A stretch of DNA of 64,000 nucleotides from Massospora cicadina. Lineage: Eukaryota; Entomophthoromycota; Entomophthoromycetes; Entomophthorales; Entomophthoraceae. Of the stretch, positions 55,340-64,000 are shown one piece after another (the first letter of the stretch is position 1; every line of letters begins with the position of its first letter). The translations under genes and the position numbers were made by a program. The notes beneath the pieces are model-generated. The model ran no database searches, had not been told where the DNA came from, and saw nothing but the letters and a program-made list of their open reading frames with translations. The stretch covers positions 1 through 64,000 of the forward strand of contig JAKSZP010014883.1 of NCBI GenBank assembly GCA_022478985.1. The letters are read 5' to 3'.

Positions 55340-55430
55340 TTTACCAATTAAATAGACATAATGTTATCTAGTGCCACTTTTAACAATCACTCTAGCTTTA
55401 AGCTTATTCACTTCAATATTATTATGGGTG
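55340..55430 (-). pseudogene. Protease-like remnant of element C
   Basis: VNKLKARVIVKSGTR, a stop, HYVYLIGKEY resembles a retropepsin start (xKARVLIDSGATxxFV), with the Asp replaced by Lys. The position between the zinc knuckle and RT fits. Confidence 0.4.
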
Positions 55431-55918
55431 CATCTATGAAAATAAGCATTTTCTTATTTAATGTGTGGACATTTTTGGTGTCCACTTGACCTAAAAGATT
55501 CATAACTTCTTCACCTATTTTTGAAATGATTTCTCTATAGATTAATAAATATCGCCACTTGGCTCCCAACTAATTGGAGATATGGCCAGAGGCAGTTGAA
55601 AGCTCTTGTATTTATAGCTGTTGAACGTAAGGCTTCATAAAGATTTTTAGTGGCAACTTATCTTTGAAAATCATCAGGGAGTTGGAGGTCATGGTAACTG
55701 TATCATATGCTATAACTTACTGAATTGCTGAAATCGAGGTGTCATTGTCATTTTTCCACCAGATGGAACGTGGAATCAAAAGTTTTTAGTTGTACTTGGA
55801 ATAATTATAGAAGAGGAGAATGTAGATAATTTACTGTTCTACACATCCCTGACTTTTCCAAGTCTTTTTTATGCACAAGGTTCACAGATTGAACCCTAGG
55901 TTTATAAATTAACTTATA

Positions 55919-55960
55919 ACAATAATTTTCATAATGCCCCAACTTTTTACAAAAGTAACA
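55919..55960 (-). pseudogene. CCHC zinc knuckle of element C Gag
   Basis: CYFCKKLGHYENYC is a perfect CX2CX4HX4C nucleocapsid knuckle, which binds RNA in the particle. The frame continues YKLIYKPRVQSVNLVH. Confidence 0.85.
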
Positions 55961-56504
55961 AGTGATCTGATTGATATCAGACCGGTCAAAATAAAGTCAG
56001 AAGACTGATCTAGTTCTTACTTTAATGAGATGGCCCAACAATGTGGGTCACAAGGCACTCACTGACAGATTAGGCGCCTCAAAGTGGCTGTGCATTTGTG
56101 GAGATAACTCACCATCTAGGTTAAATCATGCTCTTTGTTCAGTATTAGTATAAGAACTTAATACAATTTTGTGTAAAGCTTTCAGGCATGACTTTGAGCA
56201 ACCTGGGAGTCAAAACCATTGGCATTAGCCTCAGACAGCATTTATGCCTTCAAATAAAAACTCTTAGTAAACACTTGTAAGGGTCCATATCTATTAAAAT
56301 AGATATTAGCGAATTTTATATAATCAGTGGTCATCATTTTAGCTCCGCCAAACTCCTTGATAAGAAGTTCCCTGGCATTAAGTTAGGTCACGACAGCCTT
56401 CTTTAATTTTGGCTAAGTAAGGCCTGACTTTCAAGAGTCCAACAAATTGTTACTGGTGCAAACTTAGAATTCTCAGATGCTGCGCCCATACTAATCTCAG
56501 AAAA

Positions 56505-57260
56505 TCAAGAAAATTTTGCACGTTTATCTTTCTTAATAAACTTCATAAAATTAACAGGGTTTACCAGAATTTGATTTTTCATGTCTTCAGGGCCTAAGGG
56601 CCTGCAATGTCCATATCTGACTTCCAAAGTTACTGATACAAGTAGGGGACTGACACAACCTTGAGCTACAATAGCGTCAGAGTTTATGGAAGCTTCAACG
56701 GTCTGAACAGATGGGAAAACAGCAGGCATGTTGCACATAACCCACGCCTCTTCATCCTCACCATCAGGTTCCATTGGAAGGGTTTCATGAGCAACTTGGC
56801 CCTGGTAAAATTTGAAAATCTTTTGATGAATCTCCAAGTTAAAATGATTCATCATTTCACCTGAATTGCAGCGCTTTACCTGAAATATGATTTACATATT
56901 AACAATCATTTGGTTAGTGGTCAGAAAATCTACTTTTTTAAGGTGATGTTTTCATTCACTAAAAACCTACTTTTTGTCTTTGAGTTTTAAGCTACACATA
57001 TAGAGAATAAAGCACCTAATCAATATAGTAATAAAGCAAACATCCCCATCCAAATCAGTATCAAAGCCATCAAAGCGGAGTTGATGAAATTTCAGTATTT
57101 TTACTAAGACTTTCATTTGACAATTATGACCTAACATGAAATTGGGAAGTTGGCCAATGTGAGATTTCAAATCTACTCTTAATTGAAAATTTCTTGTTGG
57201 AACAATTGGCAGGGCCTCATTTCCATCCATTTCAACATCTGAATGTTGCACTACCTCTAT
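56505..57260 (-). pseudogene. Gag of element C
   Basis: There are two open frames. One (57251-56967) starts MQHSDVEMDGNEALPIVPTR and has FQLRVDLKSHIGQLPNFMLG. The next (56855-56505) has MMNHFNLEIHQKIFKFYQGQ, an acidic MEPDGEDEEAWVM, RPLGPEDMKNQILVNPVNF and MKFIKKDKRAKFS. The zinc knuckle lies downstream at 55.9 kb, so these should be the N-terminal and middle Gag. The exact capsid limits are not clear. Confidence 0.5.
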
Positions 57261-57319
57261 TGAAAGTTAGTTTATAGCTAAGTAGCTTGAATCTATACTT
57301 TTAAACAATGATGCGCAGA

Positions 57320-57500
57320 GAAGCAAGATGTGCCCCTGTATTGAGCACCATAGGATTTAAAGGTGAAAGAGTAAGGTAAACCACTCTTCATACCGTTAGC
57401 CTGGCACATTTGCAGAGCACCCATTGAAAAGGATTGCAAAATTTGCAACATCGGTGTTCACTGCAGGGGTGCTTAGTGGTATGCTGCTGGATTTTCTTGA
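57320..57500 (-). pseudogene. Cys-rich module copy (minus strand)
   Basis: The minus strand reads TKHPCSEHRCCKFCNPFQWV, LCKCARLTV; in another frame GALQMCQANGMKSGLPYSF. The phrase TGTGCCAGGCTAACGGTATG recurs, with changes, at 60.59 kb (minus) and 61.56 kb (plus). The CxxC...CxC spacing resembles CPLCFIHEQTKCKC of the retroposon ORF at 58.46 kb. The function is unknown. Confidence 0.35.
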
Positions 57501-58160
57501 TATTTTGCTATAGGGTGTTTTATAGCCACCGGTTTTTGACAATGAGAGCTGACTGTTTACCCACGCAAAGCAGTTGTTATTTTAATCAAGTAACAAAGGA
57601 TATTAGATTCTTATTCCTCTCTTTTTTGACGCTGTTTAGAGATAAGTGGAAATTCAAACAAAATCTTTCTTTTGCTACAATCACATTTTAGCTTATCTGT
57701 TTTAAAAGTTTTTATAACATATACCCTCATAGTTTTAAGCCATTTCAATATAATGTCATTGAACTTGATGCCCACACCCCTGCGTGGGTTGGTGGTGTGC
57801 CGCCTCATGGTGTTTCTCAGCTGCAGTTGAAGTGCACCAGTGCTATTTTTTCTAGCCCTCATAATCCCACCAGTCATTTTTTTTCTTGGTATCTTGCTCA
57901 ACACCTTATGCACTCTCAGGTGGTGCTGAGAAACCCCTGATGCTCTCTCAAAGCAGCCTGTACTTCAGTCTTCAGGTCAAATATAGGAATCTATTCCATT
58001 ACGCAAGCGCCTCTACCATTAAGATGGCTTAAAAGGTGTTTAAAAGTTGCAGATTTGACGATTTCTGCCCCTTTTTAGGGCTATTTTGATCTGGGCTTCT
58101 TTAGTGAAGCCCATGCCAAAGTTTCAAAGATGGGGCCACTTATTTATACTAACAACCTAT
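57501..58160. other. No gene assigned
   Basis: Chance frames on both strands (such as 57434-57691 plus and 57913-57611 minus, the latter Lys/Arg-rich). The 5' LTR of element C should be near here but has no recognisable partner sequence. Confidence 0.35.
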
Positions 58161-58161
58161 C

Positions 58162-59530
58162 TCAACCACACATACTTAGTTGCTGGTGGACGCCACTTTG
58201 GTAATTCAGTTCTCCAGGCTGTCTATCCATCTCTTCCCTAAACAGCTTCGCTATGAGACCTTGGAGGGATTAGCTGCCCATGGCGCAGATTTCATCCTTC
58301 AGTTTGTGGTTCTAAATGGAGACAGACAACTTTCAGGGCCTCAGGCAATTGCAACCATTCATCCTTTTCAGTGGGACAACAACCTCCCTGTTCCCCACTG
58401 TGCCATTGCCTGCTTCACCCCAGACTGCCCATTCTGAGTCTGCATTAAAAATTGATGGTTAGTTTGCCCCTTGTGCTTCATACATGAACAAACAAAGTGC
58501 AAGTGCCTTATCCCTGCTGTCTCTGCAGCTTCTGCTGTTCCCCCCTACAGCGTCAGCCCACCACCAAATCCACATCAGGTTTTTAAGTGGGGCCATTACT
58601 CCCTCCCCTTCCCACACCTGCTGCGGCCTCAACTTCCATTGTTAGCTAATAAGATCAAAACAAATAAAACAGTTTTGGATCAGGTTGTGGCTCAAACCTC
58701 AGTAGACAAGCTTTGGTCAAAGTTTCTTGAGCCTATGCTTCTGACCTAAGTTAATCAGTTCCTGTTTCAGCATAATTATTCCCCCTCAAAAACTTTTCTA
58801 ATTTATCAAATGTGTGGATGATGACAAGGTGGCATATTCTAAAAACCCCAACTTTTATTGTTCTAAATTCTTTGCTAACCCACCTGATTCGTCTCCTTAC
58901 CTTTGATTTTGCTCTCCTAACAGTTTTCCCATTTACAAAGCAATAAATTGTATGGCTCTTGAGGTGGCCGCTGCCCCTGCCAACGTTTCTTACTGCCAAG
59001 CCCTTCACACAGACATAAAGCTACTTACTAATAAAATTATCTGTTAAAACTTCTACCTAACTTCCCTGATAATTCCCAGGTGCTGATCAAGGATTTCGTT
59101 TTCACTGAAGGCCATGCATGCATTGATGCTACAAACCTTTCACTTATTAACTTAAATTACCCCAAATCTCATCAACAAATTAAAAGCTTTTCTTGTGTGC
59201 CAGAGCTATAAAGGCACACAGAATTCCAACTTGCCCAGTATCTTGAGTCTATGCATAATGCTGTCCTCATCTTTTTAAGAATCCTCATTTTGAAAGCCTT
59301 TGACCCCATGCTCTTGATGCCCCACTCCACTTATGTCCGCCTTTTTGCCTGTCCTTCAATACACGCTTGATGTATATCCCCCAAACCCCCTTCCCCATCT
59401 ACTATAAATCTTAGTTTATAGCCTAGGTGCCATGTAAGGGTTTTTGTTAATGATCACTTTAGTTATATTGCAAATAAAGATGTGTAAATTTTTTTGGGTT
59501 GGGCCACTAGAGCTAAAAAAAGGAGCTGTA
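58162..59530 (+). mobile_element. Poly-A retroposon with unknown ORF, copy 2 (longest)
   Basis: It ends AATAAAGATGTGTAAA, TTGGGTTGGGCCACTAGAGC, TAAAAAAAGG, matching the copy-1 tail. Coding homology to copy 1 covers at least 58.85-59.27 kb and the ORF continues upstream to 58.18 kb. The left end is not defined. No RT or endonuclease motif is visible, so it would need help from another element to move. Confidence 0.6.
58180..59370 (+). pseudogene. Unknown ORF of the poly-A retroposon, copy 2
   Basis: Block 1 (from 58180): MLVDATLVIQFSRLSIHLFP, LRYETLEGLAAHGADFILQF, GPQAIATIHPFQWDNN, CAIACFTPDCPF. Block 2 (58456-58749): VCPLCFIHEQTKCKC, a Pro/Ser-rich linker, and TVLDQVVAQTSVDKLWSKFL. Block 3 (to about 59.37 kb): CVDDDKVAYSKNPNFYCSKF, MALEVAAAPANVSYCQALHT, LLPNFPDNSQVLIKDFVFTE, CIDATNLSL, LNYP, IKSFSCVPEL and QLAQYLESM. 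The CxxC...CxC box could bind zinc. It is probably one protein of 350-400 residues with few breaks. No family is recognised. Confidence 0.5.
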
Positions 59531-60474
59531 CCAACAAGCTCTTTGATAAATAAAGAAGTTATGAAGCTTTTTGTGTAGTACTGTAACCATATGGAACTAA
59601 TATAATCTGGTTAAATTAGGGGAAATATCAAAGATTTAACTAGCTTTAATCATTCAAGAGTTTAAACATTAGCTTTTTACTAAGTTGGGGTTAGCTACCA
59701 ATTAAGTTTACCTAGATAAAACGATTTTATCATTAATTAATATTATAGTTTCAATTTGTGCTTCTCATCCATTTAATTTAAGTTGTTTTATTTTATTGAT
59801 AAATATTTATGATAGTTCATTTATGATTTGTGCACCTCATTCTTTGGGTTGAGCTATTGCAAAAGTATTGACCATTTTTTCAGATTATTGGGAATTATCC
59901 CCAATCATGTTTTTATTCCAATCCACTAGAAATTCTTTCAAGGATAAATCAATATCCTACAATAAAATATTCACTGGGTTGTACTGGCGATGTGGGACGA
60001 TGGTGGTTAATTTATGGTTGCCAGTGTTTAATGTCGAGGGTTTCTAGTCAGTTTATATTCTGAGTTCCAGCGGGATATACTGATAATAACTAATAGGTGC
60101 ATAGGTTGCCAGAATAACTCATAGTATATATAACTGCATTATCTTTAAATTATTTTCCATTTGCCTATCTTTTTTATTATTAAATAATAAAGACTCTGAA
60201 TAGTTTAGAGGATAGGATTTGAAGATTCCCAAGGATAGATGCCAGGTTAGTGCATCTAGATCTTTTTGTACCTAGCTTTCTATTTTTAGAGAGGAGAGAT
60301 TGTATAAATTAAATATAGGAATTTTATCTAGAGAGTAGTCAGTACTACTGCTCCCCTTCTATAACTATTAGGAAACCCTACGTAGATTCACCAACTATCT
60401 GCCAACCACTTGCTGATAAGGGTTGAAGCAATTCCACTCATAGATATAATATAGGGGATAATATACTAATATTG
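59531..60474. other. AT-rich DNA without genes
   Basis: No ORF, retroelement motif or clear repeat was seen. Confidence 0.5.
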
Positions 60475-60660
60475 TTACTTCTCATAGTGATATTGTTGGT
60501 GGCTGGTTGGGGACTTGCTGCTGCAAACTAAGAGAAAAATATTGCCAATGATTGTGGAAGAGCAAGGGTCAACAGTCTTCATACTGTTGGCCTGACACAA
60601 TTGCAGAGCACTAAATGAAGCATAATGCAAATTTACAACACATGCTAAGCAAGAAATCAT
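60475..60660 (-). pseudogene. Cys-rich module copy (minus strand)
   Basis: The frame MISCLACVVNLHYASFSALQ, LCQANSMKTVDPCSSTIIGN matches the plus-strand copy at 61555 (SMKTAGPCFFTIIGN). The two copies face away from each other about 1 kb apart. The origin and function are unknown. Confidence 0.35.
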
Positions 60661-61554
60661 ATAATTTTTAGTAATTGGATAGTCAGGATGATGAAATTAA
60701 CTCCTGCTGAAAATCAATGATTCCATGCCTCACAAAAAAACTTAGCAGAAGTCCTTAGACTTATAACCCCATGTAAAAATACCATTCTCATAGTTGCAGT
60801 CAGCCTAACAACTCACAGATCACAATTAGAATCAAACTTCTTCTAGGTAACCCTAAAATTTTGCACATAGGCAAATATTTATTACCACTCATAATCACAA
60901 GGAACCATAAAATTAAGGGTTCACAAATATGCATATTCTCAGAAACGTAGGATACACATATCATAGTGTAGAATTACCCCCCACTAGGAGTTGACCCAAG
61001 TTTATATTGAACTACTGGAAAAAATTAAACATATATAAAATACTCAGATAAAAATATGAAACCTTGTAAATTAAAAACTACTGAACCCAAAGACAGCTCA
61101 CATGTCTTGAGGTATCTATATGGAGCATACTATACAACTGAGTGATCCAAATTCATCCTTGAGCTCTGTAAAGTTTTCAATGCAATCAACATACTGATAT
61201 AAAAGATCAAGGATTATCCAAAAGACTGATTGGATAGTAACTAGTTTGTCCTCTGATGGTCACTAATTAATAAACTCAGTAACTTATGCCCAATTGTAAA
61301 TATTCTAGCGCTCAATTTATTATCTGTATCAAACACTTCAAGTTGGTATACTTGCACTGTCCCTCTGGATGACGCATACTATAATCATAGAGACCCTAAG
61401 CTGTACAACACCCAATATGGCTTAATATATTTTTTTAAAAAATCTTACCAACTAATTGAACATATAACTATTAAGAAAACTCAATCACATGTTAAACATT
61501 AATGAAGGTATATGTTGAAAATTTTAAATTCTCCATACTAGGTGACTCCATTAG
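60661..61554. other. AT-rich DNA without genes
   Basis: It lies between two inverted copies of the Cys-rich module. No ORF above 60 codons and no retroelement motif were seen. Confidence 0.45.
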
Positions 61555-61935
61555 TGTGTCAGGCCAAACAGTATGAAGACTGCTGGCCCTTGCTTTTTCA
61601 CCATCATTGGTAACCTTTCCTTACAAGGCTTCAGTCAACTCCCCAATCCAGCTGGATACCAACTTCACCTTAGCAGATTAGCCCCTCTTAGTGAGCACCA
61701 GTGGTTCACCCCTATCCTGGGCAGTCTGACCCCTTGCTCCTCCACCTCATGGCTAATCCCAACTTGTCCATCTCTGGCTCCACTGATTGGGCTAGTCCCC
61801 ACAGTTTATGTTATATTTCAGATGTTATCATTAGAATCCGTCAGGTTATTTGCACAGGTTGAACCACTGAGCAACAAATGGACGATGTGGGGATTGTCAG
61901 TCCTTCAGAAACACGTGAAAATATACTTAAAATAG
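61555..61935 (+). pseudogene. Cys-rich module copy with open 120-codon frame (plus strand)
   Basis: The frame from 61573 runs MKTAGPCFFTIIGNLSLQGF, SQLPNPAGYQLHLSRLAPLS and on for 120 codons. Another frame from 61750 gives MANPNLSISGSTDWASPHSL. The two frames overlap, so at most one is real. The start is shared with 60.47-60.66 kb (minus) and 57.4 kb (minus). No domain is recognised. Confidence 0.35.
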
Positions 61936-61939
61936 GAGC

Positions 61940-62362
61940 AATTGCCCAAATTGATTCTTTTATTTATTTTTATAAATATAGCTACTTTTTGCTGTCTCAT
62001 CTCTTCTACGCTAAAAAAACTAACCTCTCTCAATCACCCATTTCACTTATATATATCAGCTTCAGGTGATACTGCTTCTCATGGCTTGGTTTATTCTATT
62101 CCGCCAATTCTCCTCAAATTCAGCTTGTTAATCTCTAATCCTCTGTTGCCCTAAATATAGGCGATTTACTTCATATTTGTTGAACATCGCTTTATTGCCT
62201 TATATAGAGGCGATCCAATAAACCCCATGATATCCAATAAAGACCCATTATCACAAAATCGCCTCATCTTGAGGCACTCAAATAATTGTAACAGATACTT
62301 TGTTTGGCGGATTCCGCCCTGCTGTCCCACGATTGTTGTCCAGTCATATCAGAATTGTGACA
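61940..62362 (-). repeat. 3' LTR of element F (inner end sure)
   Basis: On the minus strand it starts TGTCACAATTCTGATATG right after a purine tract and the end of Pol. It contains inverted AGGCGAT...ATCGCCT words near 62.21 and 62.26 kb. The outer end is arbitrary. Confidence 0.5.
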
Positions 62363-62376
62363 TTACCCCCTCCTTG
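62363..62376 (-). other. Polypurine tract of element F
   Basis: Minus strand CAAGGAGGGGGTAA, directly before TGTCACAATT. Confidence 0.75.
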
Positions 62377-62399
62377 ACTGGACAATAAGATCCTATTTT

Positions 62400-62650
62400 T
62401 TGTAAGGTCAGAGGAACTTTGCATGTACTCAGTTAATGATCCAACCACTTGTAGGATCCTTGATGGTATATGCGTCAACTCCAGATTTCTCTATTATCTC
62501 AAACGGACCAATCCAAATACTGTCCAGCTTGTGTTTCCACCCGAATCTATGTTGGTCATGAAAGAGAACCATATCGCCTTCCTTGAATGGTGCCAGCCCA
62601 CTACTACGTGCCTGATCACCAGCCTGATTCCTGATTTTCTTAGTTAAGCT
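62400..62650 (-). pseudogene. Integrase C-terminal GPY/F module (element F)
   Basis: The minus strand reads LTKKIRNQAGDQARSSGLAP, FKEGDMVLFHDQHRFGWKHK, LDSIWIGPFEIIEKSGVDAY and TIKDPTSGWIIN, then a stop and VHAK. WIGPFEI is the GPY/F signature and is intact. It matches the module of element A at 1.35-1.5 kb. Confidence 0.85.
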
Positions 62651-62875
62651 GAAGGAATATGCTTTGGTCTGTAATTTAATCAGTTAGTTCGCGAGGTTAG
62701 TCAAATAGCGGTGGGGTTCCAGTTCACCAGTGTCTTCTACACATGCATAAGGTAATGCCAGAAGGGCTGAGTGTTGGCCATATAGTAATTGGAAGGGACT
62801 CTTCCCCATAGTGGAATGGTAACTTATGTTATAAGCAAACATGGTAGTGGACAGGAGAGAGCTCCAATCAGAAGG

Positions 62876-63577
62876 TTAATCTGTTACTAATTTTTGTAAT
62901 ATGTTCACCAGAGTTCCATTCACCCATTTGACCATTCCGTTGGACTCAGGGTGGTATGGAGTTGTCAGAACCCCGCGGATTCCCATAAGCTCATTCAGCT
63001 TGGGTAGGATGTGCAAGGTGAAGTTGGTTCCATTATCAGTAAGAATAAACTGAGGGCAGCCGTGCCGCTGAATAATGCATTCCATCACAAATCTGGCCAC
63101 TGTAACTTATCCCAAGTCTCATATTTCCCTTGCTTCAACCCACCTGGTCAAGTGGTCATTAGCCACAAGAATGTACTTACAACGATTGGCTCCTGTTGGC
63201 AAGGTCCCTACAACATTGAGGGAAACCATGTGCCATGCAAAATGTGGTTTCACTAACTGATATGACGTTTTATGGTGGAATGGCTTCTCCACTTGGCACT
63301 AATGGCAACAGGATATAGTTTCGAGTATACCAAAACTCATACTTTCCCAATAGTACCAGGGGCGTAACAATTCCATAGTCTTACGCACCCCACCATTCCC
63401 AACTGCCCTGTGCGCGCTGATAATGATTAGTGGTCGTGCTGAGGGGCTCAGAAAAATCACCATAGAATTGCCAATTTGTTTGTAAGGTTCTCCATTCCTT
63501 TGGAAGGTATTTGTGCGCATTTCATTTAACACTTTGATTACTTGGGGCGGTTTGTCATCATATTTTCCGCTGAGCAT
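62876..63577 (-). pseudogene. Integrase zinc domain and core (element F)
   Basis: Zinc domain: ISAHRAVGNGGVRKTMELLR, PWYYWESM, then ISCCH. Core: [60 protein letters not shown] and [14 protein letters not shown]. The catalytic Glu is Lys (MVKW for xVEW/R), a single G-to-A change, so the enzyme is inactive. The first Asp lies in a broken stretch between the two frames. This is among the better preserved integrases in the window. Confidence 0.88.
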
Positions 63578-63589
63578 CTTATATATACA

Positions 63590-64000
63590 TCATGTCACTG
63601 AGGTCTTCTGTTACTGCAATAGTCAGTAATTGAGATAAACAGTCAGCGTTCTGATGCTTTTCTCCCAGCTGATGGAGAATCTCAAAATCATAAGCCTGTA
63701 ACTTGAGAGCCCATCAAGCCAACCGTCCTTCAGGTTCTTTGAGGTTCTGCAACCAGCGTGATGACGCGTGATCAGTTATGACTTTAAACTTTACTACATG
63801 CAGATAGACTCTGAATTGTTTATATACGTAGATCTCGCTATACACTCCCACTCAGTAACAGTATAATTACACTCGTGACAGTTCATACTTTGACTACATA
63901 ACAACAGAATGTTCCTCACCCTCATCGTCCTTCTAGGAAAATACTGCCCCAACAGCTGAGAGAACACATCCATTTGAATGATAAAATCCCAATCAAAGTT
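63590..64000 (-). pseudogene. RNase H (element F), running off the window
   Basis: The minus strand reads NYTVTEWECIA, then KVITDHASSRWLQNLKEPEG, RLA, a stop, WALKLQAYDFEILHQLGEKH and QNADCLSQLLTIAVTEDLSD. This is the standard RNase H end. The N-terminal part near 63.9-64.0 kb has FIIQMDV, where TDAS-type sequence is expected. The rest of the element lies beyond 64000. Confidence 0.85.

Larger units (their letters stand above)
42850..57500 (-). mobile_element. Element C: Ty3/gypsy retrotransposon split by element II
   Basis: The minus-strand order is gag (57.3-56.5 kb), zinc knuckle (55.9 kb), protease (55.4 kb), RT first half (54.4-54.0 kb), then element II (53992-45880), RT second half (45.88-45.7 kb), RNase H (45.5-45.1 kb), integrase (44.5-44.2 kb), polypurine tract and 3' LTR start at 43622. 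The RT reads up to one edge of element II and resumes at the other, which proves the insertion. The outer limits are approximate. The 5' LTR was not identified. Confidence 0.75.

Noticed and set aside
1..64000. CRISPR array, bacterial operon, prophage or tRNA/rRNA genes
   Set aside because: No regularly spaced repeats, no ribosome-binding-site/operon layout and no tRNA or rRNA signature were seen; the content is eukaryotic retroelements.

Overview
The window looks like heterochromatin-type DNA from a eukaryote, most likely a filamentous fungus and possibly a basidiomycete. That guess rests on the retroelement types (intron-free Ty3/gypsy elements and one chromodomain element), on strong CpG decay, and on the lack of any bacterial gene organisation. 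I see no convincing host gene, tRNA, rRNA or CRISPR array. Almost everything interpretable is decayed retrotransposon, with stops, frameshifts and nested insertions.

Layout. 1-1.7 kb: 3' end of a plus-strand gypsy pol (RNase H, integrase, GPY/F module). 2-4.2 kb: unassigned ORF remnants and an LTR-like leader with a short gag-like start. 4.5-14.07 kb: minus-strand gypsy element B (gag, protease, RT, RNase H, integrase), holding two 21-bp poly-A retroposon stubs and a foreign LTR. 14.4-15.2 kb: a poly-A retroposon carrying an unknown ORF. 15.2-19.9 kb: mostly empty AT-rich DNA. 20.51-27.70 kb: minus-strand element D, complete with LTRs, a perfect CTATC target duplication and a nested LTR. 27.7-41.7 kb: a plus-strand chromodomain retrotransposon. 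It is interrupted at 29.07-35.59 kb by element I, the best preserved element here, whose Gag remnant carries a collagen-like Gly-X-Y tract. 42.0-42.8 kb: a second copy of the chromodomain element's gag-like region. 43-57.3 kb: minus-strand element C, split inside RT by element II (45.88-53.99 kb), an older relative of element I that also encodes the collagen-like tract. Element II itself carries a CpG-rich 1.37-kb insertion in RNase H and a short retroposon stub. 57.3-62 kb: a longer copy of the unknown-ORF retroposon and partial copies of a Cys-rich module. 62.4-64 kb: minus-strand gypsy pol (element F), running off the window.

The parts do not form a working pathway. They record successive insertions and CpG mutation. 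The most unusual items are the collagen-like plus coiled-coil Gag found in two diverged elements, the poly-A retroposon with an unidentified ORF and 15-16-bp target duplications (including two identical 21-bp stubs), and the CpG-rich insertion at 50560-51925.
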